Position numbers and translations under genes: made by a program. 64,000 nt of DNA from Rana temporaria (taxonomy: Eukaryota > Chordata > Amphibia > Anura > Ranidae): assembly GCF_905171775.1 (NCBI RefSeq), contig NC_053497.1, forward strand, positions 37,981,781 through 38,045,780, in the 5' to 3' direction. Positions 55,100 through 64,000 of this stretch are shown piece after piece; position 1 is the stretch's first letter, and each line of letters begins with the position of its first letter. The notes beneath the pieces were generated by a model. The model made no database searches and was not told the DNA's origin. It saw only the letters and a list, made by a program, of their open reading frames with translations.

Positions 55100-55450
55100 G
55101 TGCGAATTTCCTCCTCCTCCACCACTTCTCCATCTTCAATAACTCCTCCTTCTTGAACCACTTCCCCCTCATCCTCCACGACTCCTCCTTCTTCTTCTTC
55201 CACCAATCCACCATCTTCAAAATCACCAAAATCATCTTCTTCAATTTCATCTTCATCCTCCACAACTACCAGATTTAAAATGACTCCATCCTCCTCTCTT
55301 CCTTCCTCCTCTCTTCCTTTCACCTCCTCCTCCACATCCTCCTCTCTTCCTTCCACCTCCTCCTCCACATCCTCATCTCTTCCTTCCTCCTCCTCCTCCA
55401 CATCCTCCTACTCCACATCCTCCTCTCTTCCTTCCTCCTCCTCCACATGG
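55100..55450 (-). repeat. Glu-rich coding minisatellite
   Basis: Imperfect GAGGAGGATGTGGAGGAGG-type units code for EEDVEEEVEGREEDVEEEV runs in exon 2 of the Myb-like gene. The TAG at 55410-55408 lies in this tract. Confidence 0.75.
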
Positions 55451-55619
55451 CCAGATGGCAGATTCCGGGCGTGTCTGGCCCTCTCGGCCTCCTCGAAATG
55501 CTGGCGTCTTCTTTCCCCTATAAATAACACAAAAACAAAAGGTATACTCATCAGCACACAGATATTGTAGAGCAGAAATCGCACACATTGCACAGAAGTT
55601 TAGAGGCTTTTTTTTTTTT

Positions 55620-56100
55620 AGTTTTGGTGTCTTATCACCCCAAACCTACATTTTTGGATGACTTCTAGGCCAAGCTCTGATTCAGTCCCTTTTTAGCAAA
55701 GTGACACACATGGATGTCCCCCCCTTAAAATTTGGAGCTGAGACCATACAAATTTTAGTGTAATATTTTGGGGGAGACACAGGTGCTCTGGATTCCAGAT
55801 ATGAAAACACCTGCTTAGTAGCACTGTTTGCATTTCCCATTCTAGGATTCAAATTTTACAAAAATATATTTTTACACAATGTTTACAAACAATGTTTTTG
55901 GCCAGAGAGGCATGTCCAGGTGTGTTGTTCCTGGGCCAACATCGTATTGGTGAGAAGCAATCTGATGTGAACAAGGTTTCCTATTAACACTCGTTGGCCA
56001 AGCAAATGATATATTTTTAAAAAATAATATTTCAACATGTGTTCAGAAGTACAACCAGGCCAAGGATACAGATGTAGAAATGTACCTGACCAAACATTAA
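55620..56100. other. intron 1 of the Myb-like gene; no further gene
   Basis: AT-rich sequence between exons 1 and 2; nothing with homology is seen. Confidence 0.5.
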
Positions 56101-57659
56101 ACTAATAAAATTGTCCCACCCCCCCACAAACAAAAAAAGAACTTACTTTTTTTTTGAATTTTTTTGATTTTCTTCAATTGATGTGGCTCACAGAGTTTTA
56201 AGTCGGACCACCGCTTCCGTAGCTGCTCCTTGGACCTGGTGATCCCAAACATCCTCTGCATTTTCCTTGCCACCTTCTCCATAATTTTCCCCTTCCTGCG
56301 GTTGGGGGTCTTGTATGGCCCATATTGGCCATCATAGTCCTTCCTCCGCATTATGTCCACAAGCTCCACCATTTCGTCCAAAGACATATTAGTGGCCTTA
56401 TATCGTTTTGGCCGGGATCGCGACGTTCTTGCCTCTGTCACCTCACTTGCGGCCTGAGAGCTCCGTGCATGCTTGTGTGACATCGCCATCTTTCCTTCCC
56501 ACAGAGATTAGGGGCGTGGAAAACAGGAAATGTCCCGTCATGGGCGGGGACGAGGGCGGCGGTTCATGCATACGCGGAGTGGAGAGAATGAATAAGACGT
56601 GATTACGTAGGTTACGCGGAGATTATTCGCTCGTTTCACAGAAGTAACATAGTTAACGCCATATTTTTAGAGCTAACATTGATTAGGTGGCATGGCAATG
56701 GCCACGAAGGCGGTGTGTCACGCACACGCGGAGTCTATTAAAGGGAACCTACGTGATCACGTAGCTTACGCGGAGATTAGTAGAACATTTGACAGAAGTT
56801 ACACAGTTAACGCCATATTTTTTGAGTTAACATTGATTAGGGGGCATGGCAATGGAGACGAAGGCGGTGTGTCACGCACACGCGGAGTCTATTAAAGGGA
56901 ACCTACGTGATTACGTAGCTTACGCGGAGATTAGTAGAACATTTGACAGAAGTTACACAGTTAACGCCATATTTTTTGAGTTAACATTGATTAGGGGGCA
57001 TGGCAATGGAGACGAAGGCGGTGTGTCACGCACACGCGGAATCTATTAAAGGGAACCTACGTGATTACGTAGCTTACACGGAGATTAGTAGAACATTTGA
57101 CAGAAGTTACACAGTTAACGCCATATTTTTTGAGTTAACATTGATTAGGGGGCATGGCAATGGAGACGAAGGCGGTGTGTCACGCACACGCGGAGTCTAT
57201 TAAAGGGAACCTACGTGATTACGTAGCTTACGCGGAGATTAGTAGAACATTTGACAGAAGTTACACAGTTAACGCCATATTTTTTGAGTTAACATTGATT
57301 AGGGGGCATGGCAATGGAGACGAAGGCGGTGTGTCACGCACACGCGGAGTCTATTAAAGGGAACCTACGTGATTACGTAGCTTACGCGGAGATTAGTAGA
57401 ACATTTGACAGAAGTTACACAGTTAACGCCATATTTTTTGAGTTAACATTGATTAGGGGGCATGGCAATGGAGACGAAGGCGGTGTGTCACGCACACGCG
57501 GAGTCTATTAAAGGGAACCTACGTGATTACGTAGCTTACACGGAGATTAGTAGAACATTTGACAGAAGTTACACAGTTAACGCCATATTTTTTGAGTTAA
57601 CATTGATTAGGGGGCATGGCAATGGAGACGAAGGCGGTGTGTCACGCACACGCGGAGTG

Positions 57660-57667
57660 TATAAAAG
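57660..57667 (+). promoter_or_regulatory. TATA box within array unit 7
   Basis: TATAAAAG in GTGTATAAAAGGGAAC, where most units have TCTATTAAAGGG. It could start plus-strand transcription through the last units. Confidence 0.4.
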
Positions 57668-57967
57668 GGAACCTACGTGATTACGTAGCTTACGCGGAGA
57701 TTAGTAGAACATTTGACAGAAGTTACACAGTTAACGCCATATTTTTTGAGTTAACATTGATTAGGGGGCATGGAAATGGAGACGAAGGCGGTGTGTCACA
57801 CACACGCGGAGTCTATTAAAGGGAACCTACGTGATTACGTAGCTTACGCGGAGATTAGTAGAACATTTGACAGAAGTTACACAGTTAACGCCATATTTTT
57901 TGAGTTAACATTGATTAGGGGGCATGGCAATGGAGACGAAGGCGGTGTGTCACGCACACGCGGAGTG

Positions 57968-57975
57968 TATAAAAG
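57968..57975 (+). promoter_or_regulatory. TATA box of the MADF gene in the last array unit
   Basis: TATAAAAG about 80 bases before a good donor (ATAAG|GTAAGAA at 58047/58048). A short noncoding first exon would start near 58000 and splice to the acceptor TTTTTAACAG| at 58600, 35 bases before the MADF start codon. Confidence 0.6.
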
Positions 57976-58047
57976 GGAACCGACGTGATTACGTAGGTTA
58001 CGCGGAGATTATTTGATCGTGCTTCACGAGGAGCTAGAAATAATAAG

Positions 58048-58600
58048 GTAAGAAATTATCAGGGATCAGCAGAGGCCTAGAAACTTGAGAGCCATGGGAT
58101 TGGGGTTTTGTCTGTTGTTTGCACCCTTTTAACGCTACATATGTTTCTTGTGTCCCAAAAACGGTATCTACTTCTCACAATGCTTTCACACATCACTTAA
58201 ATCTAGATGTGAAGAATGCTCTACCTATTTGTACTTTTTGCCAGGTGTATTGTAATCATGCAAGTATTGTTCTGTGTTGGTTGGCCAGAGTTTATTAGGA
58301 AGTGTATTTATATGTCAGGAATGATGAGGGGCATGCTAGGTACACATGAAATAGTGCCTTGAGGAATGGTCAAAATTTTAAAAATTGTGGATGGTTCTAG
58401 ATTACACGTATTTAGCAAACTTATTTGAAAAAGGGTCTGCATGTGAACTCATTTTTGGTCACAACAATGGGGCAGAGCTGGCCAGCATTTTAGCTGCAGG
58501 AGACACTGTGTTTGCATAGTACTTGATAAATCTGGGGCCACATATTAATACAATGTGAATGCTGTGCATTTTTTAATGCTTAATTATTTTTTTTTAACAG
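58048..58600 (+). other. predicted 5' UTR intron of the MADF gene
   Basis: GTAAGAA donor and polypyrimidine-AACAG acceptor. Nothing else is recognised in this AT-rich stretch. Confidence 0.5.
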
Positions 58601-58635
58601 TGTTAACCTTGAAATTTTCAAAAGAAAAAATAACC

Positions 58636-59877
58636 ATGGAACACATCGTGGGAAAAGACATAATTTCTCGCCTAATTGAAAAATTTAGGGAAATGCCCCT
58701 ACTTTGGGATACAAAACATCCCCTGTATTCGAAGCGGGACCGACGAACGGCAGCACTTGATGAGATAGCTACATATATGCAGACATGGGTTCCCGGCTGC
58801 ACAGGCGAGATGGTCAAGAAGAAAATGAATAACCTGAGGGCCGCATACCGAACCAAAAGAAGAGAACTACGGGAACAAAGATCAGGAGCAGCAGCAAGCG
58901 AGTCCACGGAGCCCAGTCTGTGGTACTACCAAGAGCTTGAGTTTTTGGGGGATCAAATGGAGGGCCGGCGATCAATGTCAAGCCTTCTTGCCAGCCGGCA
59001 TCGCAGCAGACCTTCCACGGATCACCACAGCCAGGAGGAGGACGGTGAGGGGCTGGCTGGCATGCATGAAAATCTGCGACTCTCCACTTCTGATGAGGTA
59101 GAGTATTTTTCTAAATTTTTTTGGGCTGCTAATTCTTGTTTGTTTATTGAGTTGATATTGTAATCCCCAAAAAAATCATGGGCATAAAAATAGGGGTCAT
59201 GGATGCCAAGTGCAGGGATCAAAAGGAGAGTCTATTCAAGTTTAAAGTAAGATAAAACAAACCAGTCTAGAGCATGAAAATGTGTGTGATTTGCTTGTGC
59301 CAAATTGTAAAACATGTCACTTTTTTTGCCACAGGAAGAAGGGAGCAGCCAGGAGATTTCGGCTACTGATGCTGAGATGCATGCCAGCCAGGAGGAAGGG
59401 GTCATTGGCAGCCAGGAGGAGGAGGCCGGGCCCAGCACCAGTCAGCAGGGCCCCAGGCCCAGGGTCAGCACCACCAGGCAAGTCCCTCCCCCCCGGGTCA
59501 GGCAAGCAGGCCTAATGAGGCGCAGGAGGCAAGTTGAGGACGCTAGCCTCGAAATGATATGGGAGGCTAGCGCCTTAATGAGGGCCCCCCTCAACCCCAC
59601 TGAGGCCTACAGTGCCTATGTGGCGCATGAACTCTCAGAAGCGGGGGAGGCCGATCAGAGGCGTGCCAGGAACCTGGTGAACCAGGTGATTTTATGGATG
59701 CACCAGGGCTGGCTGACCAATGAGACCGAGCTCAGTGACCCGGCCCATCCTGCCCAACACCTGTTACCTCCTCCTGCTGCCACATCATCCCCACCTGCAA
59801 GGGGCTGTGGACGGGTCCGTGGAAGATCTGCTGCAATGCAGGCTGCAAGGAGGGTTACAAGGAACAGGAGAAGATGA
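58636..59877 (+). CDS. MADF-domain protein of the Harbinger element (intact)
   Basis: Exon 1 58636-59097 (donor GATGAG|GTAGAG) joins exon 2 59335-59877 (acceptor GCCACAG|) in phase 0, giving 334 residues without a break. Residues about 11-100 are a MADF domain: LIEKFREMPLLWDTKHPLYS, RRTAALDEIATYMQTWVPGC, VKKKMNNLRAAYRTKRREL. These bind DNA and are related to Myb/SANT folds. A WYYQELEFLGDQ segment follows, as in MADF proteins of vertebrate elements; then a disordered acidic/Gln part and a basic C terminus (RVRGRSAAMQ, RRVTRNRRR) that could be a nuclear signal. The ATG has the good context AACCATGG. Promoter and first exon probably come from the 154-bp array. Possible roles are TIR binding or a transposase partner, which is inference. 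Confidence 0.82.
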
Positions 59878-59879
59878 TT

Positions 59880-60118
59880 CCCGGCCTTCCATTTGATCCC
59901 CCAAAAACTTTGTTTTTTTTGGACTACCACAGCCTGGGCTCCATTGGCTCACTTGCTGCTGTTCCTGGTTTTTGTTTTTGTGGTTGTTCTTTTTAGTTCT
60001 CGGTATGTGGTCCTCAAGGTTTGCCATTTTCTCCTTGACTATGTTGCCTGTGCAGTCTGGAACACAAGTCTGCATGTATGTTGCTATCTCATCAAGCGCT
60101 GCCGTTCTCGGTAATTTA
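59880..60118 (-). pseudogene. antisense fragment of a second MADF gene
   Basis: Read on the minus strand it gives RTAALDEIATYMQTCVPDC, then VKEKMANLEDHIPRTK and KFLGDQMEGR, the same order as MADF residues about 36-115 upstream. Similarity at DNA level is clear but with many changes and no start or end. It lies in the 3' UTR of the intact MADF gene, in the opposite direction. Confidence 0.8.
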
Positions 60119-60135
60119 TTTTTGTTTATGGCCAA

Positions 60136-60141
60136 AATAAA
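60136..60141 (+). terminator. poly(A) signal of the MADF gene
   Basis: AATAAA 260 bases after the stop codon, with TTGTCTATTGTGTTTT downstream as a GT/T-rich element. Confidence 0.55.
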
Positions 60142-60299
60142 TGGTTATTTGATTTACTGAAATACCTTGTCTATTGTGTTTTAATACTGTGGTGATTAGG
60201 CATGAAACATTTTAGAAAATAATATGTGTCATTTAGAAAGGACACCAACTCCTTAGGGGGGGGGGTACATTTGGCGTACCAACTTGGGAAAACAAAAAA

Positions 60300-60735
60300 G
60301 GAAAAACACACGCCAAAATAAAATGGTGACATAATTTGACAAAAAAAAATAATTAAAAAAAAATCTAGAAAAAACAATGGTGACATTACTTGCACCAAAA
60401 AAACAAAACAAAAAAAAATGTGCAAGAAAAAAAATGGTGACATAAATTGCACACAAAAAAAAAAGAAAACAAATCAAGAAAAAACAATGGTGACATAACT
60501 TGCACCAAAAAAAAAAAAAATGTGCAAGAAAAAAAAATGGTGACATAAATTGCACAAAAAAAAAAAAAAGAAAAAAAAAATCAAGAAAAAACAATGGTGA
60601 CATAACTTGCACCAAAAAAAAAAAATGGGCAAGAAAAAACAATGGTGACATAAATTGCACAAAAAAATAAATAAATAATCAAGAACAAAGAATGGTGACA
60701 TAACTTGCACCAAAAAAAGAAAAAAAAAGAAACAA
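60300..60735. repeat. A-rich VNTR (AATGGTGACATAAMTTGCAC)
   Basis: Eight spaced occurrences of TGGTGACATAA about 50-56 bp apart, separated by A runs of varied length and AATCAAGAAAAAACA or TGTGCAAGAAAAA. Two alternating unit types form a composite of about 110 bp. Phe-rich minus-strand frames here are artefacts. Confidence 0.85.
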
Positions 60736-61212
60736 CATTAAATTAAAAACAAACAAAAGAAACATAGACATGTGGAGGACAAAAAGAAAGTTCCAACATC
60801 TGGATAGATAGCATCAGCAAGAGAATGGGTTTATTCTAGCAAGAGAACGCCGAAAAAACAAGAGGCAATAAACGACACACTAGATATTTAAAAGGACGAA
60901 TGTGCCATATCACAAACAAACGAGAGTTTTACCTGAACGAGTGCTCCCATCCCCTTATTTTGTCTGAGCATGCGCGGGGTTCTTATCCGCGGATATTGTG
61001 TACTAACCAACGGATCTGTCCGTCGGATAGATTCGCAGCGGATAGATTTGTTTAGCATGTCAGCAAATATTCGATCTGCTGAAAAGCGAGCCGACGGATA
61101 AATATCCGCGGAAACAGATCCGCTGGAGTGTACACACCATAGGATCTATCCGCTGAAACCCATTCGCTGGGATTTTTCCGCGGATGGATTCTATCGTGTG
61201 TACGGGGCCTTA

Positions 61213-61910
61213 GAGCCCTTTAAGCCAGGAGAGAGCAAATTAACCTTTACGAGACCCTGTCTTCTGCCCATTCAGGACAAAGTGAATGACTTGTGCACTG
61301 CCAAAAAATGTGTTCATTTACGTTTTAATTTCATTTGTTTTGTTTTTTTTTCAGTTTTCGGGTCATTCGTTATGATCAAAATTCGTTATTTCGAAAAAAA
61401 AAATTGTAAAAATCGAAATAAAATCTAACTAACTAGCTAATAAAACCTATTAAATTATAGGTTTTAGAATTTGGAAGTTACGAATTATTCAAAATAACAA
61501 ATGAATGGAACGTAACAAATTAATAATAATAAAAAGTTTAGATGCGGCATTCGTTATTTCAGATAATTTTAACTTCAGATAAATTCATATTCGTTATGTT
61601 CACTAACAGCCAAATTTGAAAGGAAATTCCAATACCTACAATTTAATAGTTAGTAATAGTTATTATTAGTTAGTTATTATTTTAGATTTTCAAATTTTTG
61701 GGGTTTCTATGTTTCAAGTTTTATTCTTATTTATGGATTTTCTTTCTATTAAATTTTTCGAATTTCCAAATTTCCGAATTTTCGATTTCGTATTTCGTAT
61801 TTTAAGTTTTCGGATTTTCGAATGTCCGATTATCAAATTTACATATTTTTCTGTTAAATGGTTTTTCGTTAATTTGAATATTTCTGAAAAACGAAAGAGC
61901 CAGTATCTCC
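61213..61910. other. no gene; AT-rich repeat sequence
   Basis: TTCGTTATTTCG, ATTCGTTATG and AAATTTCCGAATTTTCG motifs recur; this looks like old degenerate repeat. No exon of CYP2 gene B is found here. Confidence 0.45.
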
Positions 61911-62693
61911 TAATAGTCCACCATCTCACAAGATATACACACCCATTAATGCGCCATCATTGCCTCCCCACTACAGCAGTCCACACTGGAAAAGTTTCCA
62001 TGTAGGATTGCATCAGAGCTTACCCAGTTGGATGTCACAGCCAAGACCGCTGTTAGAAATCATGGGACCTCATACAACCTACCTGATAGGGCCCCGTTTG
62101 ACACTGCCCTTGACCCCACCCTTGGTCCCACCTATGACCCTGCCTCCAAAGTTTCCCGGGGGACATATGGTGCAAGGATTGTGGAAGTGATCAGGCAGTT
62201 TCGGAGCTGCTCATATTACTTCCACATAAAACCTGACAGTGTATACATACACTCCATTTTAAAACAGTGTGGTTAAAAGGGAGTGGTTGAGGGGCTGTAA
62301 AAACACAAACAATAAGAAGGCTTACCGGAGTTAATGGACTACAAAGGGCATATGCCCCCTGAGTCGTCAAGGCTTGTGGTGAAGCTTCACCAAAGGATCG
62401 AGAACTTAACATCTGTAGCCACTAGTACAAATAGAGGACATTCACCCCTTCTTTCAACTGGTTCCCAATGCCGTTACCAGATAGAGATTCTCACAAAGGG
62501 GTGGGCTGGGTCATACCCATATATTCAAACGTTCAAAAAAAATGAAAAAAGGTTCCACATAGTGTGATATCGTTGATAAAAATAGTATTTATTAAAATAA
62601 AAATTAGGAACACTCACATTTATGTAGAGATAAAAGCGCTTGTAGAAGTGACTGTAGGATAACACGATGACATTGGCAGGGCTCGCCCCGATG

Positions 62694-62719
62694 CGTATCG
62701 TCTACAGAGACATCATCTG
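62694..62719 (-). ncRNA. hammerhead-like motif, left arm
   Basis: On the minus strand: CAGATGA, TGTCT-CTG-TAGAC stem-loop, GATA in place of GAAA, then CGCATCGG. Two changes from the consensus core. Confidence 0.4.
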
Positions 62720-63049
62720 GGGTGTGAGCTTGCCATGGTCATTGCACTTAAATGAATAATGTGACCCCATAATGAGATACTAACCAGTGGTGCGTTTACG
62801 TTGCATTGATTGCACTGTGATTACTTCTGGTCATGAAAATGGTGTCTCTGAGGTCGGCATGACACTCTATTGGTCGAACTAGCAAATGCGGTTCAGGCCT
62901 CGTTTTGAGGCGCACGATTTCCAATGGACAAAACGGCAATGACGCATGCGGCACAAGCTTCGCTTTAAACAACGAGTGTCAAGCCGCCTCGCATTAAGGC
63001 ATTTCGCTAGGTTAGTGTCAAGCGCAATGACCTTGGCAGGTTCACACAC

Positions 63050-63081
63050 CAGATGATGTCTCTTTAGACGAAATGCGTCAG
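63050..63081 (+). ncRNA. hammerhead-like motif, right arm
   Basis: CAGATGA (one change from CUGANGA), perfect 4-bp stem GTCT/AGAC with loop CTTT, consensus GAAA at 63070-63073, then TGCGTCAG. The best of the hammerhead-like cores in the window. Confidence 0.5.
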
Positions 63082-63769
63082 AACAAGCCCTGCCAATGTC
63101 ATTGCATTATCTTACAGTCACTTCTACAAGTGCTTTTATCTCTACATAAATGTGAGAGTTCCTCATTTTTATTTTAATAGATACTCTTTTTATCAACGAT
63201 ATTACAATTACACATGGGAAACCTTTTTTCATGTTTTGGTTACAACGTGTGAATATATGGGTATGATCCAGCCCACCTCTTAGTGAGAATCTCTATCTGG
63301 TAACGGCATTGGGAACCAGTTGAAGGAAGGAGTGAAAGTCCTGCTAGTGGCTACAGATGTTAAGTTCTCAATCCTTTTGTGAAGCTTCACCACAAGTCTT
63401 GACGACTCACGGGGCTTATGCCCTTTGGAGTCCATTAACTCCGGTAAGCCTTCTCATTGTCAGTGGTGGTCATTTTCCATACTTATTTTCCTCAACTGTA
63501 TTCCCTCCAATGTTCCAATGATGTCATCCAGTTGACTCCATATTCAACTACCATGATTAACCTATAGACTCAATCCTCTTTTGGCTTCGCCTTTTATGTA
63601 TTTTTGGAAATATTACTATTTACCAATTTATTCATCCATTTTTCACTCATCACGTTGGTGGATTTATCTTATTTCTTTATTTTTTATTTTTATATTTATA
63701 TTAACATAAGAGTTATTATATGTATATGTATTATTATTTCTTATCACCCCTACGGCCTATTATCACTTA

Positions 63770-63981
63770 TGCCGCGTACACACGATCAGGCTTTTGCCCG
63801 GCCAAATCACATTGGAATTCTGTCGGAAAAATATAGAACATCTTCTATATCTAAAGTCCGATGGAATTTATCGGAATTTCCGATGAAAAAACTCAGATGG
63901 GGTTACACACGATTGGAAAATCCAATGGAAAAAGTCCATCTGACTTTTTCCATTGGAAATTTCAATCGTGTGTACAGGGCA
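63770..63981. mobile_element. Harbinger-type MITE, TTA duplication
   Basis: TGCCGCGTACACACGATCAG and the near-complement ATCGTGTGTACAGGGCA are flanked by TTA on both sides (63767-63769, 63982-63984). Same terminal family as 32230-32627. The 212-bp body folds on itself (TTCCGATGAAAA / TTTTTCCATTGGAA motifs). Confidence 0.85.
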
Positions 63982-64000
63982 TTAGAGATCGTTCTTACTA

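Larger units (their letters stand above)
54586..56489 (-). pseudogene. Harbinger Myb/SANT-like DNA-binding protein, 3 exons, one in-frame stop
   Basis: Exon 1 56489-56147 (donor AAG|GTAAG-like, phase 1), exon 2 55517-55092 (acceptor TTATAG|, donor ATCAG|GTCAGT) and exon 3 54824-54586 make 335 codons. Residues about 35-105 form a Myb/SANT-like domain (LVDIMRRKDYDGQYGPYKTP, KIMEKVARKMQRMFGITRS, QLRKRWSDLK), which in Harbinger elements binds the ends and brings the transposase to the nucleus. Exon 2 is a Glu-rich repeat tract; codon 151 is TAG (55410-55408) in place of an expected Glu. Exon 3 looks like a coiled coil (MENMPQQMVLMEQNVRNVIV). Start context AAGATGGCG is strong. Intron 2 is mostly a MITE. 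Confidence 0.75.
56536..58020. repeat. 154-bp tandem repeat array between two divergent genes
   Basis: Eight nearly identical 154-bp units start at 56692, 56846, 57000, 57154, 57308, 57462, 57616 and 57770, with a ninth partial from 57924 and a diverged half-unit before the first. Each unit holds the dyad CTACGTGATTACGTAG, the element TTACGCGGAGATTAG, GTTAACGCCATATTTTTTGA and either TCTATTAAAGGG or the TATA form GTGTATAAAAGGG. Units 57000 and 57462 share one variant (CTTACACGG), and 57616 and 57924 share the TATA form, pointing to unequal exchange. Short open frames in each unit shift by one base per unit and are not genes. Confidence 0.92.
52251..61209. mobile_element. PIF/Harbinger transposon with three genes
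   Basis: TIRs begin GGCCCCATACACACGATAGA (continuing ATCCATCCGC) and are complemented at the right end (GATTCTATCGTGTGTACGGGGCC). TTA duplications lie at 52248-52250 and 61210-61212. Inside, in order: transposase (+), Myb/SANT-like protein (-), a 154-bp tandem array, MADF protein (+), an antisense MADF fragment and an A-rich VNTR. Classical Harbinger elements encode a transposase and a Myb-like partner; the MADF gene is an extra. The transposase is truncated, so this copy cannot move by itself. Confidence 0.88.
62318..63452. mobile_element. Penelope-like foldback with two hammerhead-like motifs
   Basis: Left arm (TTACCGGAGTTAATGGACTA onward) and right arm (ending TCCATTAACTCCGGTAAGCC) are diverged inverted copies of about 400 bp, with a centre near 62760-63030. 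Each arm carries a hammerhead-like core. No reverse transcriptase frame and no clear target duplication were found. Confidence 0.6.

Noticed and set aside
55280..55570. Plus-strand Ser/Thr-rich 96-codon frame
   Set aside because: It is the complement of the Glu-rich exon of the Myb-like gene.
56692..57988. Regularly spaced direct repeats resembling a CRISPR array
   Set aside because: Units are contiguous 154-bp copies with no variable spacers, in a eukaryotic transposon context with no cas genes.
60171..60713. Phe-rich membrane-like minus-strand frames
   Set aside because: They are translations of the A-rich VNTR.
52260..61209. Exons 1-5 of CYP2 gene B within the right part of the window
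   Set aside because: I looked for the PPGP hinge, the YGPV strand, WxxxRR and RFDYxD signatures on the minus strand and found none.

Overview
This window is a gene-poor, transposon-dense stretch of a vertebrate nuclear genome. The repeat styles point to an anuran amphibian, possibly a ranid frog: TTAA-bounded elements ending in CCACTT-like or CCTCCCTGGCGGT repeats, Harbinger MITEs with TACACACGA ends, and Ngaro, Tc1 and Penelope-like pieces. That placement is an inference. I see no bacterial signals, tRNA, rRNA or CRISPR.

Host genes: two CYP2-family cytochrome P450 genes lie head to tail on the minus strand. Gene A (20475 down to 1425) supplies exons 1-5, and its exons 6-9 would lie beyond the left edge. 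Gene B (41915 down to 37317) supplies exons 6-9, including the haem-binding Cys exon and the stop; its exons 1-5 would lie beyond the right edge. All nine exons have AG/GT borders and the lengths expected of a nine-exon CYP2 gene (174, 163, 150, 161, 177, 142, 188, 142, 182 coding bases).

Layout, left to right. 1-20 kb is the 5' half of gene A. Its introns hold TTAA elements (one nested in another), CGTA-rich MITEs, a Tc1 remnant, a minisatellite and a minus-strand Ngaro-type tyrosine-recombinase retrotransposon (gag, RT-RNase H, recombinase, SGNH hydrolase). 20.7-28.2 kb holds hAT-type elements with clear 8-bp target duplications, two of them swollen by internal minisatellites and one nested in another. 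28-37 kb is intergenic: MITEs, a TTAA element, a foldback hAT and a hammerhead-like motif. 37-42 kb is the 3' half of gene B. 42.1-52.2 kb is a decayed Ty3/gypsy element with a PNMA-like gag, whose 5' LTR was later split by a foldback element. 52.25-61.2 kb is a PIF/Harbinger element with TTA duplications and three genes: a truncated transposase, a Myb/SANT-like protein and a MADF protein. A 154-bp tandem array lies between the last two, which are divergent. 61.2-64 kb holds AT-rich sequence, a second hammerhead-bearing foldback and a MITE.

Most notable are the three-gene Harbinger with its repeat-array promoter and a matching MITE 14 kb away, the foldback elements with degenerate hammerhead cores, and an Ngaro element whose visible frameshifts all fall in homopolymer runs.
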